Assembly (NCBI GenBank): GCA_038210415.1
Contig: JBBQWS010000006.1
Span: 29,522 to 93,521, forward strand
DNA: 64,000 bases
Direction of reading: 5' to 3'
Origin: JBBQWS01 sp038210415
GTDB lineage: Bacteria; Actinomycetota; Actinomycetes; Prado026
The notes beneath the pieces are model-generated. The model did no database searches and had not been told where the DNA came from. It saw only the letters and a list, made by a program, of their open reading frames with translations. The first letter of the stretch is position 1. Each line of letters begins with the position of its first letter. The translations under genes were made by a program, and so were the position numbers. Below are positions 35,713 to 44,376 of this stretch, in pieces.

Positions 35713-36918
35713 CTATGCCTGGGCAACCCGGACGGCTTCGTAGCCGCGAAGGACGAACGTCCCGCGCAGCACCGGTTCCTCGGCCAGCGCGAGCTTCGGG
35801 AAGCGTTCGACGAGCAAGGGCAACGAGGTCTGCAGCTCGAGCCTGGCGAGCGGCGCGCCCAGGCAGAAGTGGATGCCGGAGCCGAAGCCGATGTGCGGGT
35901 TCTGGTCGCGTCCGACCACCATGGCGCCGGCGCGGTCGAAGACCGACGGGTCCCGGTTCGCGGACCCGAGCAGCGCCGCGATCTTCTCGCCCTCGGCGAC
36001 CCGCACCCCCCGGACGGCCAGGTCGCGCTTGGCCGTCCGCTCGAACAGCTGCAGCGGGCTGTCGAACCGCAGGAACTCCTCCACGGCGGTCTCGGCCAGG
36101 GCCCACGGGTCCGACCGCAACCGCGCCAGCTCGGACGGCGAGCGGAACAGGGCGACCATGCCGTTGCCGAACGCGTTGACGCTGGCCTCGTGCCCAGCAT
36201 TGAGCAGCAGCACGCACGTGGCCACGAGCTCGCGCTCGGACAGACGTTCGCTGCCGTCCTCGACCAGCGCCAGGTGGCTGACGAGGTCGTCGCCAGGCGC
36301 TGCGCGACGAGCCGACGCCAGCTCCGAGACGTATGCGGCGAACTCGGCCGCGGCGACCTTCGCCAGCGCCTCCTGCTCAGCCGTCCGGTCGTACTCGTAC
36401 ATCTTGACGATGGCCTGGGACCAGGGCCGAAGCAGGTGCCGGTCGGCTTCGGGGACGCCGAGGAGCTCGGCGATGACCATGACGGGCAACGGTTCGGCGT
36501 AGTCGGCCAGGACGTCGAAACCGCCGGCCATCTCGGCCGCCCTGTCGAGCAGACCCTCGGCGAGCTCACGCACCCGTGGCCGGAGCCGCTCGACATGGCC
36601 GCGCGCAAACGCCTTGGCCACCAGGGACCTCAGCCGGGTGTGCTTCGGCGGTTCGCTGTCGAGGATCGAGTCGGCGTGCAGCCAGTTGAACGTGTCCCAC
36701 TCGTCGCCGGGTTCGCGGGGCCGGTAGACCCGTCCCAGCGCACGGTCGCGCAGGACCGCATCGGCGTCCGCATGGCCGAAGGCAAGCCACAACCCCAGAT
36801 CTTCGTGCCAGAGCGGGCGCCCCGCGGCCCGCAGCTCGTCGAACGCGGGGTAGGGGTCCAGCACGAACGCACGGTCGGCCGGGTCGAACCCGACGGCCTC
36901 GTGCGGACGCGACGTCAC
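35713..36918 (-). CDS. Cytochrome P450
   Basis: 401 residues from GTG 36918, overlapping the upstream PH-domain gene stop (GTGA). Heme ligand is C352 in FGSGIHFCLGAPLARLE; the K-helix ExxR is EEFLRF; the I-helix reads LLLNAGHEASVNA, where the usual acid-Thr pair is Glu-Ala. PKHTRLRSLVAKAF and FERTAKRD are typical bacterial class I elements. It is not beside a ferredoxin or reductase, and the substrate is unknown. The operon starts with two PH-domain membrane proteins, so a link to lipids is possible but only inferred. Confidence 0.93.
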   Translation of the reverse strand: MTSRPHEAVGFDPADRAFVLDPYPAFDELRAAGRPLWHEDLGLWLAFGHADADAVLRDRALGRVYRPREPGDEWDTFNWLHADSILDSEPPKHTRLRSLVAKAFARGHVERLRPRVRELAEGLLDRAAEMAGGFDVLADYAEPLPVMVIAELLGVPEADRHLLRPWSQAIVKMYEYDRTAEQEALAKVAAAEFAAYVSELASARRAAPGDDLVSHLALVEDGSERLSERELVATCVLLLNAGHEASVNAFGNGMVALFRSPSELARLRSDPWALAETAVEEFLRFDSPLQLFERTAKRDLAVRGVRVAEGEKIAALLGSANRDPSVFDRAGAMVVGRDQNPHIGFGSGIHFCLGAPLARLELQTSLPLLVERFPKLALAEEPVLRGTFVLRGYEAVRVAQA

Positions 36919-38258
36919 GACGTCCCCTCGGGTCGAGCCGCCCAGCGCTCGGGACGGGACGCGGCCCTGGCCGCGCCGGCGAGCACCGCCTGCGACTCGG
37001 CCAGCCGCCGGGCGTCCGCGCCGGAACGTTGCCGGGCGGCCGGCGTGACCGGCCCGGGCGTGGAGTCGACGTGGGTGGTCGCCAGCCCGAGCAGCCGTTG
37101 CCAGGGACCTTGGGTGACACGGACGCTCTGGGTCCGGGCGTGCGGCACGACGTCGAGCCCACGGGTCAGCCAGCCGCCGCGCGCCACGAACAGCGCGGCG
37201 TCGGACCCGGCCGCGAGCTGGGAGTACTGGAACGGGGAGCGCCGCCGGGCCGCCCGGGGCGCCGGCACCAGCGTCACGCCGGGGATGTCGACCCCTGGCA
37301 GCACCCGCGCCAGCAGGCCGTACGCCACCTCGACCGGGCCGACCGGAAGCAGCATCACGGAGCCCCTCGTACCGTTCGAGCGGTCGTTGCCCTCGTGACC
37401 GCCGCTGCCGGCGACGTTGAGCTGCACCCGGACCCAGCCTTTCCAACGCCAGAGCAGAGGCTGCGAGATGCGCACGGCCTGCACCCGCCCCGGCGGGACC
37501 GTCTGGGAACTCGTCGACAGCAGCCCGGCCCGCAGCCGCAGCCCGTCGGCCGACTCGGCGACGGTGAAGTCGTAGTAGGCGAGGTACCCGTTGACGATGC
37601 TCAGGCTCGGAAGGCCGGAGGCGAAGACGAACGCGAGGAAGCCGCCGATGTGACCGGTGAGGAGCGACGTCAGCAGGAAGCCGGCGCCCAGGACGGTGCC
37701 GATGATCACCCAGTGGTTCAACGCCATCGACAGGGCCAGATCGCCCGCAGGCACCCGGATGAGCGGGCGCTCCTGCGGCTCCGGCGCGTCGACGTGGCCG
37801 ACCCGCACGCCGGCGGCCCGGGCGAGCAGCTCGGCCCGCAACGACGACGCCTCCGCCTCGGACAGGTACGCGAGCGCGATCTTGGCGTTCTCGCCGCCCG
37901 CCACCTCCGGGCGGACCTCGGCCAGCCCGACCAGTCGGGCCACCAGCGGTCGGGTGATCTCGACCGACTGCAGGCGCGAGAGCTGGAGCCTGCGCTCGTT
38001 GCGGTAGAACAGGCCGCTCGCGACGCGCAGGTCACCGTCGTCGTCGAACCAGAAGGTCGTGCGCCACCACGAGACCCAGCCCAGGAGCCCGGCGCCGATC
38101 AGCAGCAGCGCGACCAGAGCCAGCCGGGCGAAGAACCCGCCAGGGATGTCGCGGGCGAAGAAGAACACCGCGATGACGAGCCCGGAGAGCCCCTGCCCGG
38201 CCTTGGCGAAAGGGCTCAGCGGGTGCGTCCTTCGGGGAGGCGTGGACAGCTCGGTCAC
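36915..38258 (-). CDS. PH-domain (bPH2/YdbT-like) membrane protein
   Basis: 447 residues with two N-terminal helices (SGLVIAVFFFARDIPGG, ARLALVALLLIGAGLLGW), then bPH2 segments: RVASGLFYRNERRLQLSRLQ (about 80-98), LRAGLLSTSSQTVPPGRVQA near 247-266 and VARGGWLTRGLDVVPHARTQ near 358-377, with further membrane helices in between. This three-bPH2 architecture is that of YdbT-like proteins, usually encoded with a YdbS-like partner, here the preceding gene (ATGA overlap, 38258-38255). Known work links this pair in Bacillus to resistance to amylocyclicin-type peptides. It is probably in the cytoplasmic membrane. Confidence 0.85.
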   Translation of the reverse strand: MTELSTPPRRTHPLSPFAKAGQGLSGLVIAVFFFARDIPGGFFARLALVALLLIGAGLLGWVSWWRTTFWFDDDGDLRVASGLFYRNERRLQLSRLQSVEITRPLVARLVGLAEVRPEVAGGENAKIALAYLSEAEASSLRAELLARAAGVRVGHVDAPEPQERPLIRVPAGDLALSMALNHWVIIGTVLGAGFLLTSLLTGHIGGFLAFVFASGLPSLSIVNGYLAYYDFTVAESADGLRLRAGLLSTSSQTVPPGRVQAVRISQPLLWRWKGWVRVQLNVAGSGGHEGNDRSNGTRGSVMLLPVGPVEVAYGLLARVLPGVDIPGVTLVPAPRAARRRSPFQYSQLAAGSDAALFVARGGWLTRGLDVVPHARTQSVRVTQGPWQRLLGLATTHVDSTPGPVTPAARQRSGADARRLAESQAVLAGAARAASRPERWAARPEGTS

Positions 38259-38758
38259 AGGCCTGCCGTCCGGGCCTCACCCAGTGCTGCGAGGCGGTCG
38301 CGCAGCCGTCCCGCCTCGGCGACCGGCAGCCCCGGAATCGCAGCGTCAGTGGTCGCGGCCGCGGTGTGCAGCTGCAGGGTCGACATGCCGTACCGACGGG
38401 CCAGCGGCCCCCCGCGCACGTCGACGAGCTGCATCCGCCCGTACGGGACGATGACGAGCTCACGGAACATCACGCCACGGGTCACCACCAGGTCGTCCGC
38501 CCGCTCGCAGTAGCCGATCGCGCGCACCTGGCGGCCGACGACCCAGAACAGCCACCCGGCGGCGAGCACGGTGACCGCGTCGACCGCAGCGGCGATCGCG
38601 GCCAGGTCGTTCACAGCGAGCACCGCGGCAACCAGCAGGCCGATCGGGAGCACCACGGCGAGGCCGATCGCGCGGCGGACGAAGGCCAACCGGGGGGAGA
38701 CGCGGACCCAGCCGCCGGGAGGCGGGGCGAACGGATCGACGCTCGGATCGGGGGTCAC
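38255..38758 (-). CDS. PH-domain (YdbS-like) membrane protein
   Basis: 167 residues from GTG 38758. Two membrane helices (AIGLAVVLPIGLLVAAVLAV and AAVDAVTVLAAGWLFWVVG, about 30-70) precede one bPH2 domain (DDLVVTRGVMFRELVIVPYGR, QLVDVRGGPLARRYGMSTLQ, about 87-140). It pairs with the following YdbT-like gene. GTG 38758 lies 6 nt after TAGCCT, so the operon probably makes a leaderless mRNA. Confidence 0.85.
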   Translation of the reverse strand: MTPDPSVDPFAPPPGGWVRVSPRLAFVRRAIGLAVVLPIGLLVAAVLAVNDLAAIAAAVDAVTVLAAGWLFWVVGRQVRAIGYCERADDLVVTRGVMFRELVIVPYGRMQLVDVRGGPLARRYGMSTLQLHTAAATTDAAIPGLPVAEAGRLRDRLAALGEARTAGL

Positions 38759-38764
38759 CCACTC

Positions 38765-38770
38765 AGGCTA
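38765..38770 (-). promoter_or_regulatory. -10 box of a leaderless promoter (PH-domain/P450 operon)
   Basis: TAGCCT on the minus strand, 6 nt before GTG 38758. Confidence 0.5.
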
Positions 38771-38853
38771 GCCGCCCGACACAGCACCGGTTTTCGTCTT
38801 TGCTTGCCAAAGTTGCACAAACGAACCATTGAATCCGCTATACCTGCCTCGGA

Positions 38854-38900
38854 GGGATGACGGGCCCGCCGTCATCCCCTGGCGCTCTCGGTGCTCCGAG
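38854..38900 (+). promoter_or_regulatory. Two stem-loops in the leader of the amino-acid permease gene
   Basis: First hairpin: GGGATGACGG (38854-38863) pairs perfectly with CCGTCATCCC (38869-38878), loop 5 nt. Second: CTCGG (38887-38891) with CCGAG (38896-38900), loop 4 nt. The second ends directly before the ribosome-binding site AGGGA (38903-38907). This may control translation or termination; there is no U-tract. Confidence 0.5.
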
Positions 38901-38912
38901 GGAGGGACAGTC

Positions 38913-40568
38913 GTGGTCGATACCAGCAATCTCAGCTCGGACGAGCAGCGCCTGGCAGAGCTCGGGTACAAGCAGGAGCTCAATCGCTCCTGGTCCGGGT
39001 TCTCGAACTTCGCGATCTCGTTCTCCATCATCTCGATCCTCGCCGGATGCTTCACCACGTTCGGTCAGGCATGGAACAACGGCGGTCCGATCGCGATCTC
39101 CATCGGTTGGCCGATCATCTCGGCGTTCATCCTGGTGATCGGGTTCTGCATGTCGGAGCTCGTCTCCGCGTACCCCACCTCGGGCGGGATCTACTGGTGG
39201 GCCTCAAAGCTCGGCGGTGCCAAGGCCGGCTACTACACCGGCTGGCTCAACCTGATCGGCCTCCTCGCGATCATCGCCTCCGTCGTCTACGGCGCGGCGA
39301 CGTTCCTCAACGTCTTCATCGACAGCTTCTCCGACAGCTACGCGGCGAACTTCCTCGGCGGCGACTACCTCAAGCAGCAGTTCTTCTGGTTCATCGTGCT
39401 GATGGTCTTCGTCACCGCGGTCAACGTCTTCAGCTCGCACCTGCTGGCCGTCATCAACAACATCTCGGTGTGGTGGCACGTGTTCGGCAGCGCCATCGTC
39501 GTGCTGATCCTCATCCTCGGCCCGAAGTCGCACCAGAGCCTCTCGTTCGTCTTCACCGAGCGGATCAACAACTCCGGCTTCCCCAACGCCGCCAGCGGGC
39601 TCGGCTTCTGGTTCTACGTCCTGCCGCTCGGCTTCCTGCTGACGCAGTACACGATCACCGGGTACGACGCGTCTGCCCATCTCTCGGAAGAGACCCAGGG
39701 CGCCGCCAACGCGGCGGCCAAGGGCATCTGGCAGTCGATCTTCTACTCGGCGATCGGCGGCTGGATCCTCCTGCTTTCCTTCCTGTTCGCCGCTACGAAC
39801 ACCGACTACATCAACTCGTTCGACCCGACGGTGAACCCGTACGGCGGTGGCACCGCGCTCTCGATCTTCGCCAGCTCACTCACCCCGGGCTTGTTCAAGA
39901 TGATCGTCTTCATCACGGTCTCCGGGCAGATCTACTGCTCGACCGCCTGCATGACGTCGTCCTCTCGGATGCTGTTCGCATTCAGCCGTGACGGTGCCGT
40001 GCCCGGTGCGATGCTCTGGGCCAAGGTCAACAGCAAGCGGGTCCCCGTAAACGCTGTGATCGCGTCGGCAGTCGCGGGGGTCATCCTCACCCTGCCAGCC
40101 CTCTACAAGAGCCCGACCGGCGTGCCGACCGCGTTCTATGCCGTCGTCTCGATCGGCGTCATCGGGCTCTACACCGCCTTCGCGATCCCGATCTTCCTGC
40201 GCTGGCGGGCCGGGGACTCCTTCCAGCCCGGGCCTTGGACGCTCGGCTCGAAGTACAAGTGGATGTCGCTCCTCGCCCTCGGCGAGATCGCGATCACCAC
40301 GGTCTACTTCGTCCTGCCGTTCACGCCGACCGGAATCCCGTTCCACAAGACGGACGGAGTCACTGACTTCGCCTGGACGGCAGTGAACTACACCCCGATC
40401 GTCATGGGCGGAGCACTGATCGCGCTGTGGATCGGCTGGCACCTGTCGGCCAAGAAGTGGTTCACCGGGCCGAAGATGACGATCAACCTTCCTGAGGGCA
40501 TGTCCTCTGCGGACGAGATCGCTTTGGAGCACGGCCACCACCCGCACGGAGGCGACACCGCCTCGTAG
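38913..40568 (+). CDS. APC-superfamily amino-acid permease
   Basis: 551-residue membrane transporter starting at GTG 38913 with GAGGGA upstream. Twelve or so helices are visible, beginning with FSNFAISFSIISILAGCFTTF (about 30-50), followed by ISIGWPIISAFILVIGFCMSE, the family signature SELVSAYPTSGGIYWWASKL (about 86-105), and later GYDASAHLSEETQGA (about 250-264), the eukaryotic-type/GABA-permease-like core of the amino-acid/choline (BAT1/UGA4-like) subgroup. The N- and C-termini are cytosolic; the C-terminus is His/Gly rich (LEHGHHPHGGD). Substrate unknown, GABA or basic amino acids possible. A perfect palindrome follows the stop. Confidence 0.9.
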   Translation: MVDTSNLSSDEQRLAELGYKQELNRSWSGFSNFAISFSIISILAGCFTTFGQAWNNGGPIAISIGWPIISAFILVIGFCMSELVSAYPTSGGIYWWASKLGGAKAGYYTGWLNLIGLLAIIASVVYGAATFLNVFIDSFSDSYAANFLGGDYLKQQFFWFIVLMVFVTAVNVFSSHLLAVINNISVWWHVFGSAIVVLILILGPKSHQSLSFVFTERINNSGFPNAASGLGFWFYVLPLGFLLTQYTITGYDASAHLSEETQGAANAAAKGIWQSIFYSAIGGWILLLSFLFAATNTDYINSFDPTVNPYGGGTALSIFASSLTPGLFKMIVFITVSGQIYCSTACMTSSSRMLFAFSRDGAVPGAMLWAKVNSKRVPVNAVIASAVAGVILTLPALYKSPTGVPTAFYAVVSIGVIGLYTAFAIPIFLRWRAGDSFQPGPWTLGSKYKWMSLLALGEIAITTVYFVLPFTPTGIPFHKTDGVTDFAWTAVNYTPIVMGGALIALWIGWHLSAKKWFTGPKMTINLPEGMSSADEIALEHGHHPHGGDTAS

Positions 40569-40590
40569 CACCATCGGCACGGTACGGATC

Positions 40591-40630
40591 GTCCGAAGGA
40601 GCGTGGGCCATGGCCCACGCTCCTTCGGAC
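40591..40630. terminator. Perfect 40-bp palindrome downstream of the permease gene
   Basis: Arms 40591-40610 and 40611-40630 are exact reverse complements with no loop (centre GGCCATGGCC). It lies 22 nt after the permease stop and 34 nt before the nuoD-like start, so a hairpin terminator or boundary is most likely. Confidence 0.75.
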
Positions 40631-40663
40631 GCAAGAGGGGGTTGGGGTGGCAGGATCAGCCGC

Positions 40664-41839
40664 GTGACCGCCCCCGAGACCACGACCCCGGACACGCGCG
40701 AGCTCGTCGTCGCGACCGGCGACCTCGCCACGGCCGACATGGTGCTCAACATCGGACCTCAGCACCCGGCAACGCACGGGGTCCTGCGGCTGGCTCTCAC
40801 CCTCGACGGCGAGCGGATCGTGCACGCGGAGCCGATCGTGGGCTATATGCACCGCGGCGCCGAGAAGCTGTTCGAGGTGCGTGATTACCGGCAGATCATC
40901 GTCCTGGCCAACCGGCACGACTGGCTCTCCGCCTTCGCGAACGAGCTCGGCGTCGTGCTCGCGGTCGAGCGGATGCTCGGCATGGAGGTGCCCGTTCGTG
41001 CGGTCTGGGCCCGCACCCTCCTCGCCGAGCTGAACCGGGTGCTGAACCACCTGATGTTCCTCGGCTCGTACCCGTTGGAGGTCGGGGCGATCACCCCCGT
41101 CTTCTACGCGTTCCGCGAGCGGGAAGCCATCCAGGCCGTGCTCGAGGAGGTCTCGGGCGGCCGGATGCACTACATGTTCAACCGGGTCGGTGGACTGAAG
41201 GAAGACCTGCCCGCCGGCTGGACCGGCCGGGTCCGGCAGACTGTGGCCGACGTCCGTCGCAGGCTGCCCGCGTTGTACGACCTGATCCTCGGCAACGACA
41301 TCTTCCGGGCCCGCACGGTCGGCGTCGGAGTGCTCAGCCGGGAGCAGGTCCTGCAGTACGGCGTGAGCGGGCCGATCGCACGGGCGTCGGGTGTCGAGAT
41401 GGACCTTCGGCTGGACGAGCCGTACCTCGCGTACGCCGAGCTCGCCGCCGGCGGGGTCCTGCGCCGCGTGACCCGGGACACCGGCGACTGCTACGCGCGG
41501 TTCTGCGTGCTCGCCGACCAGGTCGACGTCTGCCTCGACCTCGCGGAGGCGTGCTTGGACCGGCTCGACTCGTTGCCGCCCGGACCGATCAACCTCAAGC
41601 TGCCCAAGGTCGTCAAGGCGCCCGAGGGTCACACGTACGCCTGGACCGAGAACCCGCTGGGGATCAACGGGTACTACCTCGTCTCACGCGGCGAGAAGAC
41701 GCCGTGGCGGCTGAAGCTGCGGTCGGCGTCGTTCAACAACGTGCAGGTGCTTCCGGAGCTGCTCGCGGGTCAGCTGCTCGCCGACATGGTGGCGATCCTG
41801 GGGTCCATGTTCTTCGTCGTCGGAGACGTCGACAAATAG
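40664..41839 (+). CDS. Stand-alone NuoD-like (complex I 49-kDa subunit) paralogue
   Basis: 391 residues from GTG 40664 (AGGAT upstream), homologous throughout to NADH-quinone oxidoreductase subunit D. GPQHPATHGV keeps His38 (Thermus Nqo4 numbering fits exactly), and HRGAEKL, SGGRMHYMFNR and SFNNVQVLPE are conserved. The quinone-head Tyr87 of canonical subunit D is Trp87 here (NRHDWLSAF versus D-Y). No other nuo gene is in the window, so this is an orphan. Similar single NuoD paralogues occur in streptomycetes near the same backbone. Whether it enters complex I, another redox complex, or is a regulator is unknown. An upstream ATG (40610) lies in the palindrome and is less likely. Confidence 0.85.
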   Translation: MTAPETTTPDTRELVVATGDLATADMVLNIGPQHPATHGVLRLALTLDGERIVHAEPIVGYMHRGAEKLFEVRDYRQIIVLANRHDWLSAFANELGVVLAVERMLGMEVPVRAVWARTLLAELNRVLNHLMFLGSYPLEVGAITPVFYAFREREAIQAVLEEVSGGRMHYMFNRVGGLKEDLPAGWTGRVRQTVADVRRRLPALYDLILGNDIFRARTVGVGVLSREQVLQYGVSGPIARASGVEMDLRLDEPYLAYAELAAGGVLRRVTRDTGDCYARFCVLADQVDVCLDLAEACLDRLDSLPPGPINLKLPKVVKAPEGHTYAWTENPLGINGYYLVSRGEKTPWRLKLRSASFNNVQVLPELLAGQLLADMVAILGSMFFVVGDVDK

Positions 41840-41863
41840 CGCAGAAGTCGAAAGAGCAGGGGG

Positions 41864-42589
41864 TCAGGCGGGGCGGGCATATTGGCCCCACGCCGCGGCG
41901 GGGGTCGGCCACTCGGCGGGTTCGAGCTCGGAGCCGGAACCGGAGTCGGAGTCGGTGAGGTCGAGGATCCGCATCGAGACGGCCGCGGGCTCGCCCTCGA
42001 CCTGGATGTCGCGGACCACCCAGGTCGTGACGGGGACGGTCGGAGTGTAGGGCCGGCGAGCACCGGGCTCGTCAGCCGGAGCCGCGACGGGCGCTGCCGC
42101 CTCCGGGGCAGCCACCTCAGGAGTGACAGCTACCTCAGGAGTGGCAGCGGCCTCCTCCGCGACGGCCGACGGTGTGGGGACGGCCGGGGCCATCGGGACT
42201 GCGGCCAGTGCCGCGGCCTCGAGCATCAACCGAAGTCGGGCGATCTCGTCGGACAGTCCGGTGACGGCATCGAGCAGCATTCCTTCACGCCGGATGCCGT
42301 CGAGCACGCGCTGGTGCAGCTCTTCGCCCTCGGCCCGGGTGCGCAGCTCGAGCACGCGCAGCCGTTCCTGGGTCCGGGCGAGGGTCCGGGTCATCGTGCG
42401 CTGCTGGGCCGAGATGGCGAGCAGCTGAACGACCATCAGGGCCGCGAGCGCGAGGACGCCGAGCCGCACGCTCCGGATCCCCCCGGGGCTGAGGGCGTAC
42501 GCGAGTCCGGCGCCGCCGATCAGCACCGCGAGCAAGGCGGTGAAACCCCCTCCTCGGGGGTTCGGACGGGCGTGGACGCCTTGGGTCAT
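41864..42589 (-). CDS. Membrane protein with coiled coil and acidic/Ala-Pro tail, unknown function
   Basis: 241 residues from ATG 42589. Two close helices (FTALLAVLIGGAGLAYAL and VRLGVLALAALMVVQLLA, about 15-55) are followed by a coiled coil (MTRTLARTQERLRVLELRTR... about 62-125), an Ala/Pro/Val/Glu-rich linker (about 130-190) and a beta-like tail. I recognise no family; the layout resembles a small divisome- or envelope-associated protein. The start follows TACCCT by 6 nt and has no ribosome-binding site, so a leaderless mRNA is likely. It converges with the nuoD-like gene. Confidence 0.7.
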   Translation of the reverse strand: MTQGVHARPNPRGGGFTALLAVLIGGAGLAYALSPGGIRSVRLGVLALAALMVVQLLAISAQQRTMTRTLARTQERLRVLELRTRAEGEELHQRVLDGIRREGMLLDAVTGLSDEIARLRLMLEAAALAAVPMAPAVPTPSAVAEEAAATPEVAVTPEVAAPEAAAPVAAPADEPGARRPYTPTVPVTTWVVRDIQVEGEPAAVSMRILDLTDSDSGSGSELEPAEWPTPAAAWGQYARPA

Positions 42590-42595
42590 AGAGGG

Positions 42596-42601
42596 AGGGT
42601 A
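42596..42601 (-). promoter_or_regulatory. -10 box of a leaderless promoter (coiled-coil membrane protein)
   Basis: TACCCT on the minus strand, 6 nt before ATG 42589; no purine-rich ribosome-binding site is present. Confidence 0.5.
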
Positions 42602-42714
42602 GATCCCGTTTGCCGCCGGGTGGAGCCATTCCGCCGAACGTTCCGTCGAGAATCTGCGCAAACCATCATCAAACCGACAGCACACCCCCGGTGGTGTCAC
42701 GGTCCGACCCCACC

Positions 42715-42720
42715 TAAGGT
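42715..42720 (+). promoter_or_regulatory. -10 box of a leaderless promoter (GATase-like/oxidoreductase operon)
   Basis: TAAGGT, then 6 nt, then GTG 42727. Divergent from the box at 42596-42601. Confidence 0.5.
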
Positions 42721-42726
42721 CTTAGG

Positions 42727-44376
42727 GTGCCCAGTCTCACCTGGATCGTCGACCTGGCGGACCCGTCCCACAGCGCGGCGGTCAACCGCCTCCAGCTTTC
42801 GTTCGACGCCGCCGGATACCCCGCCGCCACGTCCGAGATCCCCGACGTCGTCGTGGTGTGGGTCGACCGGCCGCTACCGGCTGAGGTCCTCGACCGGCTC
42901 GACGCGACCCCCGCCGTGGTCGTCCTCGCCGGCGGCACCCTCGAGCACGGTGACCCCGACGGGCGGCTGGCCGACCGGGCCGGCCTGCTGGTCGGTGTCG
43001 CGACACCGAGCCACGACATGCGGATCCGGGCCGGCGCGGACGCCCCCGACGTTCTCCGGCCGGCCGGCCATGCCCACGCCGACGCGGCCCACCTCGGCGA
43101 GCACGTCCACGTCGTCGACCGCGTCCTCACGGTCGACAAGGTGCTCCCCGACGTCCAGGTGCTGCTCACGGCCCAGCTTGGCCTGACGGCGCAACCCGTC
43201 GCGACCTGGCGGCCGGGCACCAACGTCCTTGTCTGGAACCTCGGCACGACGGGCCCAGCGACCGACGTGCGTCCGGTCAACCGGCTGCTCCTGCAGTGCC
43301 TCGGACACGTCCTCGGCCGGCCCGTGGCGCGCCCGGTGCGCGTGGGTCTGCTGGGCTACGGCGCCATCGGCCACGAGCACAGCCGGGCGGCCCGAGCCGT
43401 CGCCGGGCTCGAGCTGGCCGCGGTCTGCGACACCTCGCCCCAACGGGTGGCTGCTGCTCAGCAGGCGGCGTCCAGGCTGCGCGGCTACGTCGACCCGAAC
43501 GCCCTCCTCGGCGACGACGACATCGACCTGGTCGTCGTCTCCACCCCGCCCAGCACCCACGCCGTGTGGGCCCTGCGAGCGATCGAGGCCGGCAAGCACG
43601 TCGTCGTCGAGAAGCCGTTCGCCCTGCGCACCGAGGAGGCCGACGCGGTGCTCGACGCCGCGGCCGCGCGAGGACTGCTCGCGGTCGTCTACCAGAACCG
43701 GCGCTTCGACGCGGACCACCTCGCGGTGAAGCGTCTCGTCGAGGCCGGTCGACTCGGTGAGGTGTTCCAGCTCGAGACGTTCGTCGGGGGCTACGGGCAC
43801 CCGTGCAACCTCTGGCACTCCGACGAAGGCGTGTCCGGCGGAGCGTTCTACGACTGGGGATCACACGTTCTGGACCAGCTGCTTGACCTGGTGCCCGACG
43901 AGATCACCCACGTCACGGCTGCGAACCACAAGCGCCGCTGGTTCGACGTCACCAACGCCGACCACTCCCGCGTCACGATCCGGTTCGCCAGCGGCGCCGA
44001 GGCCGAGTTCGTCCACTCCGACCTCGCGGCCGCGCTCAAGCCTCGCTGGTACGTCCTGGGCACGCAGGGCGCCGTCGTCGGGTCCTGGCGCACCGAACGC
44101 GTCGTGTCCCGTTCCGACATCGGCACGCTGGTCGAGGACGTCCTCGCTCCGGCCGATTCACCGCCGGTGATCACGCTGCACTCCGCCGACGGTTCGGTGA
44201 CCCAGGTCGCCACGCCGCCCGCGCCGCCGTACGAGTTCCACCAGGAGCTCGCCGACCGCCTCCTGCTCGGGCTGCCGATGTCGGTCACGGGCGAGCAGTC
44301 CCGCCGGGTGCTGTCGGTCATGGAAGCCGCCCGGGAGTCAGCCGCCGACGACAGCAGGCCCGTGGCGCCACGGTGA
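42727..44376 (+). CDS. Gfo/Idh/MocA-type oxidoreductase fused to an N-terminal GATase/ThuA-like domain
   Basis: 549 residues. Residues 1 to about 195 form an alpha/beta domain of the class I glutamine-amidotransferase/ThuA type (VVVVWVDRPLP near 41-51, VVVLAGGTLEHG near 64-75, VLVWNLGTTGP near 167-177). Residues about 205-549 are a complete Gfo/Idh/MocA reductase with the NAD(P) motif GLLGYGAIG (207-215), KHVVVEKPFAL near 290 and FYDWGSHVLDQLLDL near 375. Thus a sugar or cyclitol dehydrogenase is joined to a putative carbohydrate-acting partner. The fusion is unusual; the substrate is unknown. It overlaps the next dehydrogenase gene by GTGA. The start follows a leaderless-type -10 box. Confidence 0.82.
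   Translation: MPSLTWIVDLADPSHSAAVNRLQLSFDAAGYPAATSEIPDVVVVWVDRPLPAEVLDRLDATPAVVVLAGGTLEHGDPDGRLADRAGLLVGVATPSHDMRIRAGADAPDVLRPAGHAHADAAHLGEHVHVVDRVLTVDKVLPDVQVLLTAQLGLTAQPVATWRPGTNVLVWNLGTTGPATDVRPVNRLLLQCLGHVLGRPVARPVRVGLLGYGAIGHEHSRAARAVAGLELAAVCDTSPQRVAAAQQAASRLRGYVDPNALLGDDDIDLVVVSTPPSTHAVWALRAIEAGKHVVVEKPFALRTEEADAVLDAAAARGLLAVVYQNRRFDADHLAVKRLVEAGRLGEVFQLETFVGGYGHPCNLWHSDEGVSGGAFYDWGSHVLDQLLDLVPDEITHVTAANHKRRWFDVTNADHSRVTIRFASGAEAEFVHSDLAAALKPRWYVLGTQGAVVGSWRTERVVSRSDIGTLVEDVLAPADSPPVITLHSADGSVTQVATPPAPPYEFHQELADRLLLGLPMSVTGEQSRRVLSVMEAARESAADDSRPVAPR

Noticed and set aside
38813..38844. TTGCAC and TATACC as a -35/-10 pair before the permease gene
   Set aside because: Spacing of 20 nt is too long for a convincing promoter.
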